DNA of 50,146 nt from an uncultured Christensenellaceae bacterium (GCA_910588695.1 CAJUOV010000014.1:1-50146); one strand, 5' to 3'. Positions 22,888 through 31,908 are shown, counted from the first letter of the stretch. A program made the numbers and translations. Notes: generated from the sequence alone by a model not told the origin.

Positions 22888-23661
22888 ATGAGAAAAATTC
22901 CACCTTATTTGATGCTGGCCGTATGTATCGCCGCTTTTACCATGATAATTCTCGGCGGAAACAGCAACGACGCATTAAGATTTGCGGGGCTCGGACTTTT
23001 GGGCGGCGGGATCTATCTTATTCTGATCGTATCCGTTATCGTCGCAAGCGTACTTACCTACCGCAACGCAAAAAAAGAATTACCGCAGGACGAAAAGTCG
23101 GAACCGGAAGATTTCGAAACAGACAATCCGTTTGAAGTCGCTCTCTACGCTTTCTGGGGCGGACTTATCGGCAAACGAATGAAACCTGCGGTCTATATCG
23201 TAACGGGAACATTGTTTATCATCGCGCTTCTCAGCGGACTTTTTCTCGGAACAGCTTTTCTGTTTATGCATTATATCGTTGCAGCCGTCGTTTGTCTGTG
23301 TTTTTTCGGGCTTTCGGTTATAATAAGCCTCACGGCTGCCGTTATCCGATTCATCATTAAGATTTCCCTGGCGCGCGCAAAAGAAATGAACGACGGCGAA
23401 ATAGACTTGGATCAAGAAATTAAGGGACGGATCGCGCGCGTCATAAACTGTGAAAGCGCGCCGGAGAATCAAGACTCTCCCGACGACGAAAAATTTTACA
23501 TTATAACGCTCGAAATCAACGGCGAGACATACAAAACCTTGCAACGGCGGTATTTCGAAATCGGGTCGGAAGTCGTTGCCGATACTTTGGAACAGGTTGC
23601 GATCATCGATCTCGATAAAACCGAAGAATTGCAAAAGAAAAAGGAGATTATAACAGAATGA
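22888..23661 (+). CDS. Membrane protein of unknown function, first gene of an operon with mtnN and ung
   Basis: A 257-residue protein. Four membrane helices are seen in two pairs: about residues 7-23 and 31-57, then 103-125 and 130-155 (for example LFIIALLSGLFLGTAFLFM). The cytosolic linker (about 60-85) is acidic. The C-terminal 90 residues form a soluble domain with FYIITLEINGETYKTLQRRY and IGSEVVADTLEQVAII, which looks like a small beta-barrel such as the NfeD or bPH type, but I do not recognise it with confidence. The start at 22888 is chosen because the promoter ends at 22880; the longer frame from 22852 would begin inside the promoter. The stop overlaps the next ATG. Confidence 0.75.
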   Translation: MRKIPPYLMLAVCIAAFTMIILGGNSNDALRFAGLGLLGGGIYLILIVSVIVASVLTYRNAKKELPQDEKSEPEDFETDNPFEVALYAFWGGLIGKRMKPAVYIVTGTLFIIALLSGLFLGTAFLFMHYIVAAVVCLCFFGLSVIISLTAAVIRFIIKISLARAKEMNDGEIDLDQEIKGRIARVINCESAPENQDSPDDEKFYIITLEINGETYKTLQRRYFEIGSEVVADTLEQVAIIDLDKTEELQKKKEIITE

Positions 23662-24314
23662 CAGGTTGCGTAATTGCGTTCGACGACGAAGCGGACGCGC
23701 TGCTTTCCCAAGCGGAGATCACGGAAAAATCAGTACTGTACCGCAGGCCGGTTTTCCGCGGAAAAGCGTTCGGAAAAGAAATTCTGCTCGTTGTATGCGG
23801 AATCGGAAAAGTAAACGCCGCAATGGGCGCGACAATCGCCCTGAATCTCGGCGCAGACAGACTGCTCAATTTCGGAGTGGCGGGAGGACTCGACGCAAGC
23901 ACCGAAGTCGGCGGAGTGTACGCGATCGAAAAAGCCGTACAGTACGACTATGACTGCGTACAGATAAGCGGAGGAAAAATCGGCACGCTCGACGGCGAAA
24001 CCGAAAACTTTTTACCTCTATTCGTGCCCTCGAAACTTCATCTTCCCCGCCGCGCTCTGGGTACGGGCGACCGATTCAACGATTCCCCCGTCGATCATGC
24101 GCTGTTGTTGGAGCTCGGCTGCGCCGTCCGCGAAATGGAAGCGGGCGCGATCGCGCAGATCGCAAAAAACGCGGGCGTGCCCTTTACGAGCGTCAAATCG
24201 ATTTCCGACGTATACGGCATGGGCAGCACGACGGAACAGTTCAAAAGGAATACGGCGCTTGCCTGCGCAGCGCTGAAAGAAAAAATGAAAGAAATACTGG
24301 AGAGTCTGGAATGA
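23658..24314 (+). CDS. mtnN: 5'-methylthioadenosine/S-adenosylhomocysteine nucleosidase family protein
   Basis: A 218-residue purine nucleoside phosphorylase-like enzyme. Family landmarks are the N-terminal acidic site in AFDDEADAL, VVCGIGKVNAAMGATIAL (the GIGKVNAA motif), NFGVAGGLD, LGTGDRF, REMEAGAIAQIA (equivalent of the EMEAAA ribose-binding motif) and VKSISDVYG with the catalytic Asp. These residues support hydrolysis of MTA or SAH to adenine plus the thio-sugar in the cytosol. It is slightly shorter than E. coli MtnN (232). The ATG overlaps the stop of the membrane protein gene and its stop overlaps the ung ATG, so the three genes are tightly coupled. Another nucleosidase specificity, such as futalosine, is possible. 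Confidence 0.88.
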   Translation: MTGCVIAFDDEADALLSQAEITEKSVLYRRPVFRGKAFGKEILLVVCGIGKVNAAMGATIALNLGADRLLNFGVAGGLDASTEVGGVYAIEKAVQYDYDCVQISGGKIGTLDGETENFLPLFVPSKLHLPRRALGTGDRFNDSPVDHALLLELGCAVREMEAGAIAQIAKNAGVPFTSVKSISDVYGMGSTTEQFKRNTALACAALKEKMKEILESLE

Positions 24315-24979
24315 TCGATTTAGGAGACTGGAACGAATCGCTTGCTCCTCTCTTTGCGGACGAGCGCTATCAAAAAATCCGTGAATTTCTCAAATACGAA
24401 TACTCGCACTACATCGTATATCCCGATATGTACGATTTATTCAACTGCTTCCGCTTCACGCCTTTTTCGCAAGTGCGCGTCGTATTGCTGGGACAAGACC
24501 CCTATCACAACGTAGGGCAGGCGCACGGACTTTGCTTTTCGGTGCAGGACGGCGTGCCGAAACCTCCGTCGCTTGAAAACATGCTCAAAGAGCTGAAAGA
24601 CGATCTCGGCTTTGCCGCGCCAAAATCGGGAAATCTGACCAAGTGGGCGAAAGAAGGAGTTCTTTTAATGAATACCGCGCTCACAGTCAGGGAACATCAG
24701 GCGAACTCGCACGCAAACTGCGGATGGAGCTGGTTCACCGACAGCGTCATTTCTCTTTTGAGCGAACAGAAAGAACATCTCGTATTCATTCTCTGGGGCG
24801 GAAACGCACGGAAAAAGGTTCCGCTCATCGATCGGCGCAAACATCTGATCTTGGAATGCGCGCACCCCTCTCCTCTCTCAGCCTACAACGGATTTTTCGG
24901 TTGCCGCCACTACTCCAAGACAAACGATTATCTGATCGAAACGGGGCAAAAACCCATCGACTGGAATTTGTGCGAATAA
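24311..24979 (+). CDS. ung: Uracil-DNA glycosylase (family 1)
   Basis: A 222-residue enzyme that removes uracil from DNA in base excision repair. Motif A LLGQDPYHNVGQAHGLCFSV contains the water-activating Asp; LLMNTALTVREHQANSH and VFILWGGNARKK are the middle conserved blocks; HPSPLSAYNGFFGCRHY is the Leu-intercalation loop and carries the catalytic His. Length is normal. It is the last gene of the three-gene operon, with an ATGA overlap to mtnN, and ends in a bidirectional terminator. The DNA repair pair at 18982-20960 is nearby but on a different transcript. Confidence 0.97.
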   Translation: MIDLGDWNESLAPLFADERYQKIREFLKYEYSHYIVYPDMYDLFNCFRFTPFSQVRVVLLGQDPYHNVGQAHGLCFSVQDGVPKPPSLENMLKELKDDLGFAAPKSGNLTKWAKEGVLLMNTALTVREHQANSHANCGWSWFTDSVISLLSEQKEHLVFILWGGNARKKVPLIDRRKHLILECAHPSPLSAYNGFFGCRHYSKTNDYLIETGQKPIDWNLCE

Positions 24980-25009
24980 AAAAAGACGGCTTTTTAAGCC
25001 GTCTTTTTT
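24979..25009. terminator. Bidirectional terminator between ung and clpC
   Basis: AAAAAAGACGGCTT-TTT-AAGCCGTCTTTTTT, a 14-bp stem with T runs on both strands, between the convergent ends of ung and clpC. Confidence 0.92.
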
Positions 25010-25015
25010 ACTTTT

Positions 25016-27529
25016 TTATCGATCGCCTTCGTCTTTTACGAACACGAGCTCGCCGTCCTCCACGTCGATCGTAACGGTATCGCCCTTTTGGAAATTTCCT
25101 TTTAATATCTCTTCCGCAAGACGATCCTCCACGCACTTTCTCACCGTGCGGCTTAACGGACGCGCGCCCAACTCTTCGCTGTACCCCTGTTCCACCAGAT
25201 ACGCCCGCGCATCTCCGCTCAGGTGCACGCGGATTCCCATTTCTTTGAGCTGTCCGCCCAGCCCTTCCAAAATTTTATCGACGATTTTTGCCGCCTCCTC
25301 TTTTGCGAGTTTGCGGAATACGATTACGTCGTCGAGACGGTTCAGAAATTCCGGTTTGAACTTTTCTTTAAGCGCGTCGTTGATACGTTCTTTCATATCG
25401 GTGTAAACGCTCTCGGAATCGGATGAACGGAACCCGAGCGCGCTCACCTCTTTCACTTCGTGCGCGCCCACGTTGCTCGTCATGATGATAACGGTATTTT
25501 TGAACGAAACCGTTCTGCCCTTGCTGTCCGAAAGTCTGCCGTCGTCGAGAATCTGCAATAGAATATTGAATACGTCGGGGTGCGCCTTTTCGATCTCGTC
25601 GAGAAGCACCACGGAATACGGTTTTTTACGGATCCGTTCGGTGAGCTGTCCCGCGCCGTCTTCATAACCAACGTATCCGGGAGGAGCCCCGATGAGTTTA
25701 CTGACCGAATACTTCTCCATAAACTCCGACATATCGAAACGGATCATGAATTTTTCGTCGCCGAAGAGATTTTCGGCAAGCGCCTTGGCAAGATCGGTCT
25801 TACCCACCCCCGTGGGTCCCACAAAGATGAAGGAACCGATCGGACGGTTTGCCGATTTCAGTCCTACGCGCGCGCGGCGGATCGCCTTGGAAACGGCGGC
25901 GACCGCCTCGTCCTGCCCTACGATCCTCTTGTGCAATTCCTCTTCGAGATGCATGAGGCGGTTGCTCTCCGATTCGGTGAGACGGGATACGGGAATGCCC
26001 GTGCGCGATCCTACGATTTGGGCAATCTCCTCCGCGCCGATCGCAAGGTTAGACGAATTGCGTTTATAGTCCCACTCCTTCTGAATCGCGTTCTTCTTTG
26101 CGCTCAGCTCCAAAATTTCGCGGTTGATCGCCGCGGCGCGGTCGTAATCACCGCGGATATTCAAAGATTTTCTGTAATCCTCGCCAAGACGCACGAGACG
26201 ATCCTCGATCTCATGCAGTTCCCGCGGCGCATTGTAGGAATCGAGCTTTGCGCGGGAAGCCGCTTCGTCGATGAGATCGATCGCTTTATCGGGCAAAAAC
26301 CTGTCGGTAACGTAACGGGAAGAGAGACGTACCGCAGCCTCGATCGCCTCCTCGCTGATCATTACGTTGTGGTGCGCCTCGTATTTATCTTTGAGTCCGC
26401 GCAGAATGACGATCGCGTCTTCCACGCCGGGCTCCTCCACCATGACAGGGGTGAATCTTCTTTCGAGCGCGGTATCCTTTTCGATAAATTTACGGTATTC
26501 CTCGATAGTCGTCGCACCCACCGTCTGCAATTCGCCGCGGGCAAGCATGGGCTTTAAGATATTCGAAGCGTCCATCGTATTTTCCGAAGAAGCGCCCGCC
26601 CCCACGATCATATGAATTTCATCGATGAACAGTATAATATTTTTATTGCGGACGATCGCGTCCATCATGTTCTTGATCCGCTCCTCGAATTCGCCGCGGT
26701 AGCGGGTGCCCGCCAACAATCCCGTTAAATTGAGCGAATATACGATTTTTCCGCGCAGAAGCTCGGGCACGTCGCCCGCGACGATGGCGCGCGCAAGCCC
26801 TTCGATGACCGCGCTCTTTCCCACCCCCGGCTCGCCGATCAGAACGGGGTTATTCTTGGTTCTTCGGCAGAGAATCTGGACGACCATCTCGATCTCTTTG
26901 CTTCTGCCGATCACGGGATCGAGCTTGCCCTGCCGCGCCTGTTTGGTGAGATCGACGCCGTAATTGGCGAGATCCTCGTCAAGTTCGTTTCTTTCGTTAT
27001 CGCTCCCGTAAGCGCGTTTGCTCTCGCGCGGGCGCGCGTCTTCCGAAAAATAACTTTGTCTGCGCTCCGTTTCGGGAGGATCTTCCCGACCGATACCGAT
27101 TGCTTCCCGCGTGCTCCGCGTGAGAGATAAAATTTCTTCGTCGCCGATCAGCTGATCGAGACACAACATCCCCACACATTGGCGGCGGTGTTCGAGAATG
27201 GCGAGAAGCAGATGCTCCGTCCCCACAATGGGCGAATACGCAGCTTCCGAAACGGCGTATCCGTTCGCCTTTTCGATCATGGCTTTCGTTCTCGTCGTAA
27301 ATCCGATCTCTTTACATCCGTGATTGATCGAACGCTTGAAGAGCGTTAAAAATTTCTCGGCTTCCACTCCCGCCTGAGAAAGCAACAGGTTCGCCGTGCA
27401 CTCCTTTACTTTAAGCATTCCGTAGAGAAGATGTTCGCTCCCGACGTAAGTGATCCCGTAGTTGCGCGAAAGTTCTTCCGCAACCGCGATGACCTGTTTC
27501 AGATTTTCGGAAAACCGTTTCGTTTCCAT
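25016..27529 (-). CDS. clpC: Clp protease ATP-binding subunit ClpC
   Basis: An 837-residue Hsp100 unfoldase. Order of domains: Clp N domain with two repeats (about 1-145, starting RFSENLKQVIAVAEELSRN), AAA1 with Walker A GEPGVGKSA and Walker B ILFIDEIH, a ClpC-type M domain (about 410-465), AAA2 with Walker A GPTGVGKTD, Walker B VVLLDEIEKAHPDVF, sensor EFLNRLDDVIVF and the D2-small domain. It feeds proteins to ClpP and, with McsA and McsB, recognises arginine-phosphorylated substrates. It is the last gene of the mcsA-mcsB-clpC run, with 15 bases between mcsB and clpC. The usual ctsR repressor gene is absent here. Length matches the family. Confidence 0.97.
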   Translation of the reverse strand: METKRFSENLKQVIAVAEELSRNYGITYVGSEHLLYGMLKVKECTANLLLSQAGVEAEKFLTLFKRSINHGCKEIGFTTRTKAMIEKANGYAVSEAAYSPIVGTEHLLLAILEHRRQCVGMLCLDQLIGDEEILSLTRSTREAIGIGREDPPETERRQSYFSEDARPRESKRAYGSDNERNELDEDLANYGVDLTKQARQGKLDPVIGRSKEIEMVVQILCRRTKNNPVLIGEPGVGKSAVIEGLARAIVAGDVPELLRGKIVYSLNLTGLLAGTRYRGEFEERIKNMMDAIVRNKNIILFIDEIHMIVGAGASSENTMDASNILKPMLARGELQTVGATTIEEYRKFIEKDTALERRFTPVMVEEPGVEDAIVILRGLKDKYEAHHNVMISEEAIEAAVRLSSRYVTDRFLPDKAIDLIDEAASRAKLDSYNAPRELHEIEDRLVRLGEDYRKSLNIRGDYDRAAAINREILELSAKKNAIQKEWDYKRNSSNLAIGAEEIAQIVGSRTGIPVSRLTESESNRLMHLEEELHKRIVGQDEAVAAVSKAIRRARVGLKSANRPIGSFIFVGPTGVGKTDLAKALAENLFGDEKFMIRFDMSEFMEKYSVSKLIGAPPGYVGYEDGAGQLTERIRKKPYSVVLLDEIEKAHPDVFNILLQILDDGRLSDSKGRTVSFKNTVIIMTSNVGAHEVKEVSALGFRSSDSESVYTDMKERINDALKEKFKPEFLNRLDDVIVFRKLAKEEAAKIVDKILEGLGGQLKEMGIRVHLSGDARAYLVEQGYSEELGARPLSRTVRKCVEDRLAEEILKGNFQKGDTVTIDVEDGELVFVKDEGDR

Positions 27530-27544
27530 ACCCGTCCTTCTTGA

Positions 27545-28603
27545 TCAAAGATAAAGTTTCATTTCCCGCAGCATAGCCGACGCCGCCTTCGCGCGGTATG
27601 CGTCGCGTTCTTCGCCGTCAAGCTGAATCCCGCTCAGCCGCTTCAAGTTCGCGGGACGCATTTTCAGCATAAAATCATCTAACTCGCCGATGAGTTTTTC
27701 TCCGTCTTTCTCTCCCTCGATATAACCGAGCGCAAGTCCGAATTTCACATCCGCCACCCGAGAGACGAGCTCCTCCGCCGTAATCATTTTGCAACCGAGC
27801 AAGATTCCGTAAGAGCGTCCGATCTGATCGAAAAGAGACAGCCCCGCCTCCGCCTTCATTCGCATTCTCTCGCGGAGTTCGAATTCGGTCAGTAGTTCCG
27901 CCGCGCGTTCCACGCGGTAGAGAATATCTTCTTCGGTAAGCCCGAGCGTCATCTCATTGCTGACCTGTATGAAATCCCCCTCTGCGCCGCTTCCCTCGCC
28001 CGCCGCTCCGCGCACGGTGAGTCCCGCGCGCGAAAGCTGGGTCTCGGCCTTTTTCAAAAGTCCCCGTCTCGTCAGCGCGGGCAGAAAAAGCATAACCGAA
28101 GCGCGCAGTCCCGTTCCGAGATTGGTTGGACAAGCCGTCAGATAACCGAATTCTTCGTCGTAAGCAAAAGGAACCGTTTCCGAAATGATGTCGTCGATTC
28201 CCGAAACGCGCTCGAATGCCTGCTCGAACGCCTTGTTGAGAGCGAGTCCTTTTATAAAATACTGAACTCTGAGATGATCTTCTTCGTTGATCATTACGCT
28301 GATCCGTTCGTCCCGCGAGACGAGCGCCGCCGAAATGCGGTTATTGGCGATAAGGTCGCGGCTGATGAGCTTTTTTTCCAGCAGGAGCGCCGCCGTCTCC
28401 TCCGAAACAGATTTCATTTCATATAAACGGAATTCGTCCATGCGGTTGAGTTCCGAGGTGAGAATGCTTACGATCTCCGTCGCCTGTTCCTCCGAATGCA
28501 CGTCGCGCAATAGCACGTTCGGAAAGGGATAATCCGCAAAGTTGCGGGCAAGACGCATACGCGTTGAAGACACAACGCTTTCGTGACTTTCGAGCACGTC
28601 CAT
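27545..28603 (-). CDS. mcsB: Protein arginine kinase McsB
   Basis: A 352-residue member of the guanidino kinase fold. Characteristic segments are VVSSTRMRLARNFADYPFP near the N-terminus, NEEDHLRVQYF, and the nucleotide-binding end region around GYLTACPTNLGTGLRASVM with the family Cys and the RASVM arginine. McsB phosphorylates arginines of misfolded proteins to mark them for ClpCP, and needs McsA as activator. Both neighbours are present. The start at 28603 lies one base before the McsA stop, so they are co-translated. Confidence 0.96.
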   Translation of the reverse strand: MDVLESHESVVSSTRMRLARNFADYPFPNVLLRDVHSEEQATEIVSILTSELNRMDEFRLYEMKSVSEETAALLLEKKLISRDLIANNRISAALVSRDERISVMINEEDHLRVQYFIKGLALNKAFEQAFERVSGIDDIISETVPFAYDEEFGYLTACPTNLGTGLRASVMLFLPALTRRGLLKKAETQLSRAGLTVRGAAGEGSGAEGDFIQVSNEMTLGLTEEDILYRVERAAELLTEFELRERMRMKAEAGLSLFDQIGRSYGILLGCKMITAEELVSRVADVKFGLALGYIEGEKDGEKLIGELDDFMLKMRPANLKRLSGIQLDGEERDAYRAKAASAMLREMKLYL

Positions 28604-28604
28604 A

Positions 28605-29216
28605 TCATTCCACCGCCCACGCGATTTTTTCGTCGATCTCTTTCAGACGGTTATCGAGACGTTCCGCAAGAGCATAATCTCTATCCGAGACCGCCGCGTC
28701 GATCTGCGCCTGAATATCTTTGCGCTCTCGTACAAGCTCCGTCAGCCCGATTTTTCCGTGGATTTCTTTCAGACGGCGTTTGAGCTGTTCCGCAAGGCGG
28801 AAATTCTTGCCCGACATCGCCGCGTCGATCTGCGATTTTACGAGTTCTTGTTCGCGGACGAGATCGTATTTTTCTTCCGCGCCGCCGCTGGGGGATTTTC
28901 CCCTGTGCTGCGTATCCCATTGACAATACCGCACGGAATCGTATATTTCGCTGCGGAACGCCGCATAGCAGCCGGCGCACCCCGCGAGTCCCGTTTTCCG
29001 GAACGAGGCGAGCGTCATGCCGCACGAGGAACAAGTCTTGCTTTTTTTCGTTTTTGTTTCCGCGTTGCCGAAGAGGCGCGCAAATACTTCCGAAGTATCC
29101 GAATCGGTGTAGAGCTTATTATAGCACGCTTCGCACAGACACACCCGCTGCTCTTTCCCGTTCGATTCTCTCGTGTAAAATTGCGCGGAGGGACTTCCGC
29201 AATTCGAACAATCCAT
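28605..29216 (-). CDS. mcsA: McsA-like zinc-finger activator of McsB
   Basis: A 203-residue protein. It starts at 29216 (MDCSNCGSPSAQFYTRESNG), where GGGGAG precedes the ATG; the frame from 29234 lacks this. Two zinc-binding Cys pairs are visible: CSNC with CEACYN around residues 3-33, and CSSCGM with CAGCYA around 60-83. The second half contains two UVR-like helical repeats (AAMSGKNFRLAEQLKRRLKE and AAVSDRDYALAERLDNRLKE), more than the single UVR domain of typical McsA. McsA activates the arginine kinase McsB and tethers it to ClpC. It lies 27 bases after a membrane protein gene and may be part of a six-gene operon. Confidence 0.9.
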   Translation of the reverse strand: MDCSNCGSPSAQFYTRESNGKEQRVCLCEACYNKLYTDSDTSEVFARLFGNAETKTKKSKTCSSCGMTLASFRKTGLAGCAGCYAAFRSEIYDSVRYCQWDTQHRGKSPSGGAEEKYDLVREQELVKSQIDAAMSGKNFRLAEQLKRRLKEIHGKIGLTELVRERKDIQAQIDAAVSDRDYALAERLDNRLKEIDEKIAWAVE

Positions 29217-29243
29217 ATTCGCTCCCCGAATCACAATATGATT

Positions 29244-30101
29244 TTACGCGCCGACTTTGCATTTTTCGGGAAAGTTCCGCGCGATATATTCGTAGAGCCC
29301 GTTGAAATCGGGCACGGCGTACACGCAGTATCCGAGACGGAATTTTACGTAATACTGTACCTGCGACTGTACGCGCTCCACGCTCTCGATCTCGCCCCAG
29401 TGCAAAAACGCTTTCTGAATCGCAAAGGGCGAATCTTCGATCTCTCCCGACCTGCCTCTGATCTTTATGTATACGCCTTTATCGAATATTTTGACTCTGC
29501 TCCCGAGTTTTTGCGCTTTCACAAGCACGATTGCAAGACAGGGCAGACAGAATATTCCGAATACAAGCGCAAGACTTCCCGTATCCGTGTGCAGAAAATA
29601 ATTGAGAAGAAAGGCGATGAGCGCGCCCAGAAAGAGCGCTCCGAGCACGGAAATGGAAATCGCGACGATCCTTTTGACCAGCCCTCCGTCCTCGCTGAAA
29701 TTCTTGCAAGACCTCATCACCGCAAGCGCGCCCGTTCTCCTGTCGGTCACGTGAATGGAGTATTCCGAGATCGCAAGCTCGATCCTCAATCGCTCGCTTT
29801 CGCTGAATTCGTGCGTGAGATAAGTTACGCCGTCCGCCTTAAAACAATAATGATTGTAGTTACACGGAAAGGAAACGGGAACGGTCATATACAGTTTTTC
29901 TTTCCCCCGCGCGGAGGCGGAAGAACGCGACGTAGCGCGGTAAAACTTTACCGCGCTGTAAGGCAGCAGTCCCTTTTCGCCGGTTTCCTCTTCGGTATAA
30001 TCTACGCCCTCTTCTGTGAGTGAAAACGAATACTTTTCTTCCCGGAAACGATAGCCGAGTTTACGGTTTGCTTCGTTTTCCTCTAATCTTCTTCGCTGCA
30101 T
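29244..30101 (-). CDS. bPH/YcxB-like membrane protein (paralogue B)
   Basis: A 285-residue protein. The start at 30101 (MQRRRLEENEANR) has GGCAGGAAAA just upstream and sits inside the end of the previous gene, overlapping by 19 bases. The N-terminal third has strand-rich text with KYSFSLTEEGVDYTEEETG and LLPYSAVKFYRATSR, as in bacterial PH-like domains. Two membrane helices follow (about 150-195, IVAISISVLGALFLGALIAF and LALVFGIFCLPCLAIVLV). A second PH-like unit closes the protein (VKIFDKGVYIKIRG, LHWGEIESVERVQSQVQYYV). Architecture and position mirror the preceding gene, so they are probably diverged duplicates. Function unknown; a link to the ClpC system is only by operon position. Confidence 0.75.
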   Translation of the reverse strand: MQRRRLEENEANRKLGYRFREEKYSFSLTEEGVDYTEEETGEKGLLPYSAVKFYRATSRSSASARGKEKLYMTVPVSFPCNYNHYCFKADGVTYLTHEFSESERLRIELAISEYSIHVTDRRTGALAVMRSCKNFSEDGGLVKRIVAISISVLGALFLGALIAFLLNYFLHTDTGSLALVFGIFCLPCLAIVLVKAQKLGSRVKIFDKGVYIKIRGRSGEIEDSPFAIQKAFLHWGEIESVERVQSQVQYYVKFRLGYCVYAVPDFNGLYEYIARNFPEKCKVGA

Positions 30102-31159
30102 TTTTCCTGCCGCAACTCCTTGATGCAATCGTATGCGCCCTCGACCGCGGGTATCGCATATCTTCCGTAGGAACATTTGAATGAAAGTACAGGGTAACCG
30201 TTTTTCTCTTCGGGAATCACCTTGTCAACGTCATCCCATTTGAGGAACAAACTCTCGCCGTTTCCCGATTCGCTCCAAAAGATCCCCTCTTTGTACACCC
30301 CGAACACCGCGCGGGATCTTATAAACGCCCAGACGGAACGCGCCGCGAATACAATTCCCGCCGCCCCCATGAGCGCGCCCGCCGAAGCGGATGCATAAAT
30401 TCCGAGGGGTATCGCGCCGCCGATCAGGATTACGCCCGCAATCAAACCGATCAGTGCGTTTCTGCGTTTTTTGCGATTGGGAAGATACATTTTTTTGATC
30501 GGAACAAACTTCCGATCTTTTTTCGGCTTATCGCGTTCTTCTCCGATCAGTTCGAGCGAATGTTTTTCAAGCGCGCGGTACAGCCGCTCCTTCGCGTCTG
30601 CCTGTACCAGAACTTTTTCGTCCTTTTTTCCCTCTCCCTTTTTGGAAAGGTATCTGACGGGAATTTCTACCGCGACGCACCAGCTCCCCTTTTCCCGCGG
30701 ACGGCGGCGCGTACAGATCGAAATATAGCGTGTCTCCGCGTAAGGAATGAGCACCGGCGCGGTCTTTCCCTCCGCCTCGCCGTGCAATTTGAGTCCTTCG
30801 TCGCAAAAAGTCAAAAGAGTACCGTCGCCTACGAAAAAGCTCTCTTCGCCGAAAAGCCGTTCCCGCGCGTCAAGTTCTTTTTCGGAAACGCCGCCCGTCA
30901 GCTTGGAAAAGAGCCATGCAAAGAGCGCAAAGAGCGCCGCCCCGCCCGCAAACGCGCCGGTCAGAATATACAAAATCAAATCTCTCCGCTCGCTCGGTTC
31001 TCCAAAATTCAGCATCAGTACCGCAACGATAATACCGATCAAAGAAAGGATCGCGAGAATGGCAGCGGCAAAGGTCAGCACGGAAAGAAATATCCGCATG
31101 CGTCGAAGAGCGGCAATCCGTTTTTTCTCCGTTAAAGACGCGTTGGTGTGATCGTTCAT
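30083..31159 (-). CDS. bPH/YcxB-like membrane protein (paralogue A)
   Basis: A 358-residue membrane protein. A first helix pair (about 26-52 and 64-88) is followed by a PH-like region with GDGTLLTFCDEGLKLHG and VLIPYAETRYISICTRRR. A second helix pair lies at about 228-278 (ALIGLIAGVILIGGAIPLGI). The C-terminal PH-like unit shows VYKEGIFWSESGNGESLFLK with WDDVDKVIPEEKNGYPVLSF. It starts one base before the end of the upstream regulator gene region (stop at 31160), so translation is coupled. I recognise the layout but not a named family with a known role. Confidence 0.75.
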   Translation of the reverse strand: MNDHTNASLTEKKRIAALRRMRIFLSVLTFAAAILAILSLIGIIVAVLMLNFGEPSERRDLILYILTGAFAGGAALFALFAWLFSKLTGGVSEKELDARERLFGEESFFVGDGTLLTFCDEGLKLHGEAEGKTAPVLIPYAETRYISICTRRRPREKGSWCVAVEIPVRYLSKKGEGKKDEKVLVQADAKERLYRALEKHSLELIGEERDKPKKDRKFVPIKKMYLPNRKKRRNALIGLIAGVILIGGAIPLGIYASASAGALMGAAGIVFAARSVWAFIRSRAVFGVYKEGIFWSESGNGESLFLKWDDVDKVIPEEKNGYPVLSFKCSYGRYAIPAVEGAYDCIKELRQEKCSEED

Positions 31160-31780
31160 TTAATCTCCCGTTCTTTTCCGGCGGAAGCTCCCTTTTTTCC
31201 ACCATAAAAAGAAAAATATCGTTAAAAATTGAAGAGGAACGCCTATCAGAAAAATCAGCCAGACGTTATGCCCGAACGCCCATAACGTCAAAAAAATACA
31301 GGCGAGCGAAGTCCATATGATCAGAGAAATCGTAACGATCCTCAGCCACCGAAATTTCCAAACGCAGGCGAACACCAGCAAAACGACTGCCGAAACGGGC
31401 ACTGCGTAAACAAACGCCTGCCAGCTGTATTCGAGCTCGGGCGCGAGAATGCGCAACAACACAAACGCAACGACGGCGATCAGCCATACGAGAAGCGCGG
31501 AGCACGCCATGATCACCGTGCGCCGCAAGAGGCGCATGTTCTTGGGCATAAGTTTTCTTTCCCGCTGCTCGTGCACAAGATCGTCGAGGGAAACCCCGAA
31601 AAGCTCTGCGATCTGCATGAGAATGCGCACGTCCGGAATCCCGTTCCCCTGCTCCCACTTGGAAACCGACTTGTCGGAATAGTTGAGTTTTTCCGCAAGC
31701 TCGAGCTGGGTCATATTGGCGCTTTTTCTCAGACGGGTGATATTTTTCCCGATCGTTTGGGCAATTTCCGTTTCGTCCAT
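31160..31780 (-). CDS. XRE-family regulator with C-terminal membrane helices
   Basis: A 206-residue protein. Residues 5-60 are a lambda-repressor-like HTH: IGKNITRLRKSANMTQLELA, then YSDKSVSKWEQGNGIPDVRI with the recognition helix. The rest has four membrane helices (for example IMACSALLVWLIAVVAFVLL and FVYAVPVSAVVLLVFACVWK). It is thus a membrane-bound one-component regulator, as often found beside stress or antimicrobial-response genes. The start at 31780 (MDETEIAQTIG) is chosen because the -10 hexamer ends seven bases upstream; upstream ATGs fall in or before the promoter. It heads a run of six genes ending with clpC and stands where ctsR would be expected. Whether it controls mcsA-mcsB-clpC is inference. 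Confidence 0.85.
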   Translation of the reverse strand: MDETEIAQTIGKNITRLRKSANMTQLELAEKLNYSDKSVSKWEQGNGIPDVRILMQIAELFGVSLDDLVHEQRERKLMPKNMRLLRRTVIMACSALLVWLIAVVAFVLLRILAPELEYSWQAFVYAVPVSAVVLLVFACVWKFRWLRIVTISLIIWTSLACIFLTLWAFGHNVWLIFLIGVPLQFLTIFFFLWWKKGSFRRKRTGD

Positions 31781-31787
31781 ATTTTCC

Positions 31788-31815
31788 ATTATAAGGCTTT
31801 TTTGCGAAATGTCAA
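31788..31815 (-). promoter_or_regulatory. Consensus promoter giving a leaderless regulator transcript
   Basis: TTGACA (31810-31815), 16-bp spacer, TATAAT (31788-31793), then seven bases to the ATG at 31780 and no Shine-Dalgarno. Confidence 0.75.
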
Positions 31816-31883
31816 TGATTCTACTGTGGGTAGAGAACAAAAAAATCCACTCTACTGCGCCGTAAATGTCTGAAATACAGAAA

Positions 31884-31908
31884 AAACCGCGCCACGTCGG
31901 CGCGGTTT
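31884..31908 (-). terminator. Terminator of the shikimate operon
   Basis: AAACCGCGCC with GGCGCGGTTT, a 10-bp stem around five bases, followed on the minus strand by a run of six T. It lies 16 bases after the SDR stop. Confidence 0.88.
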
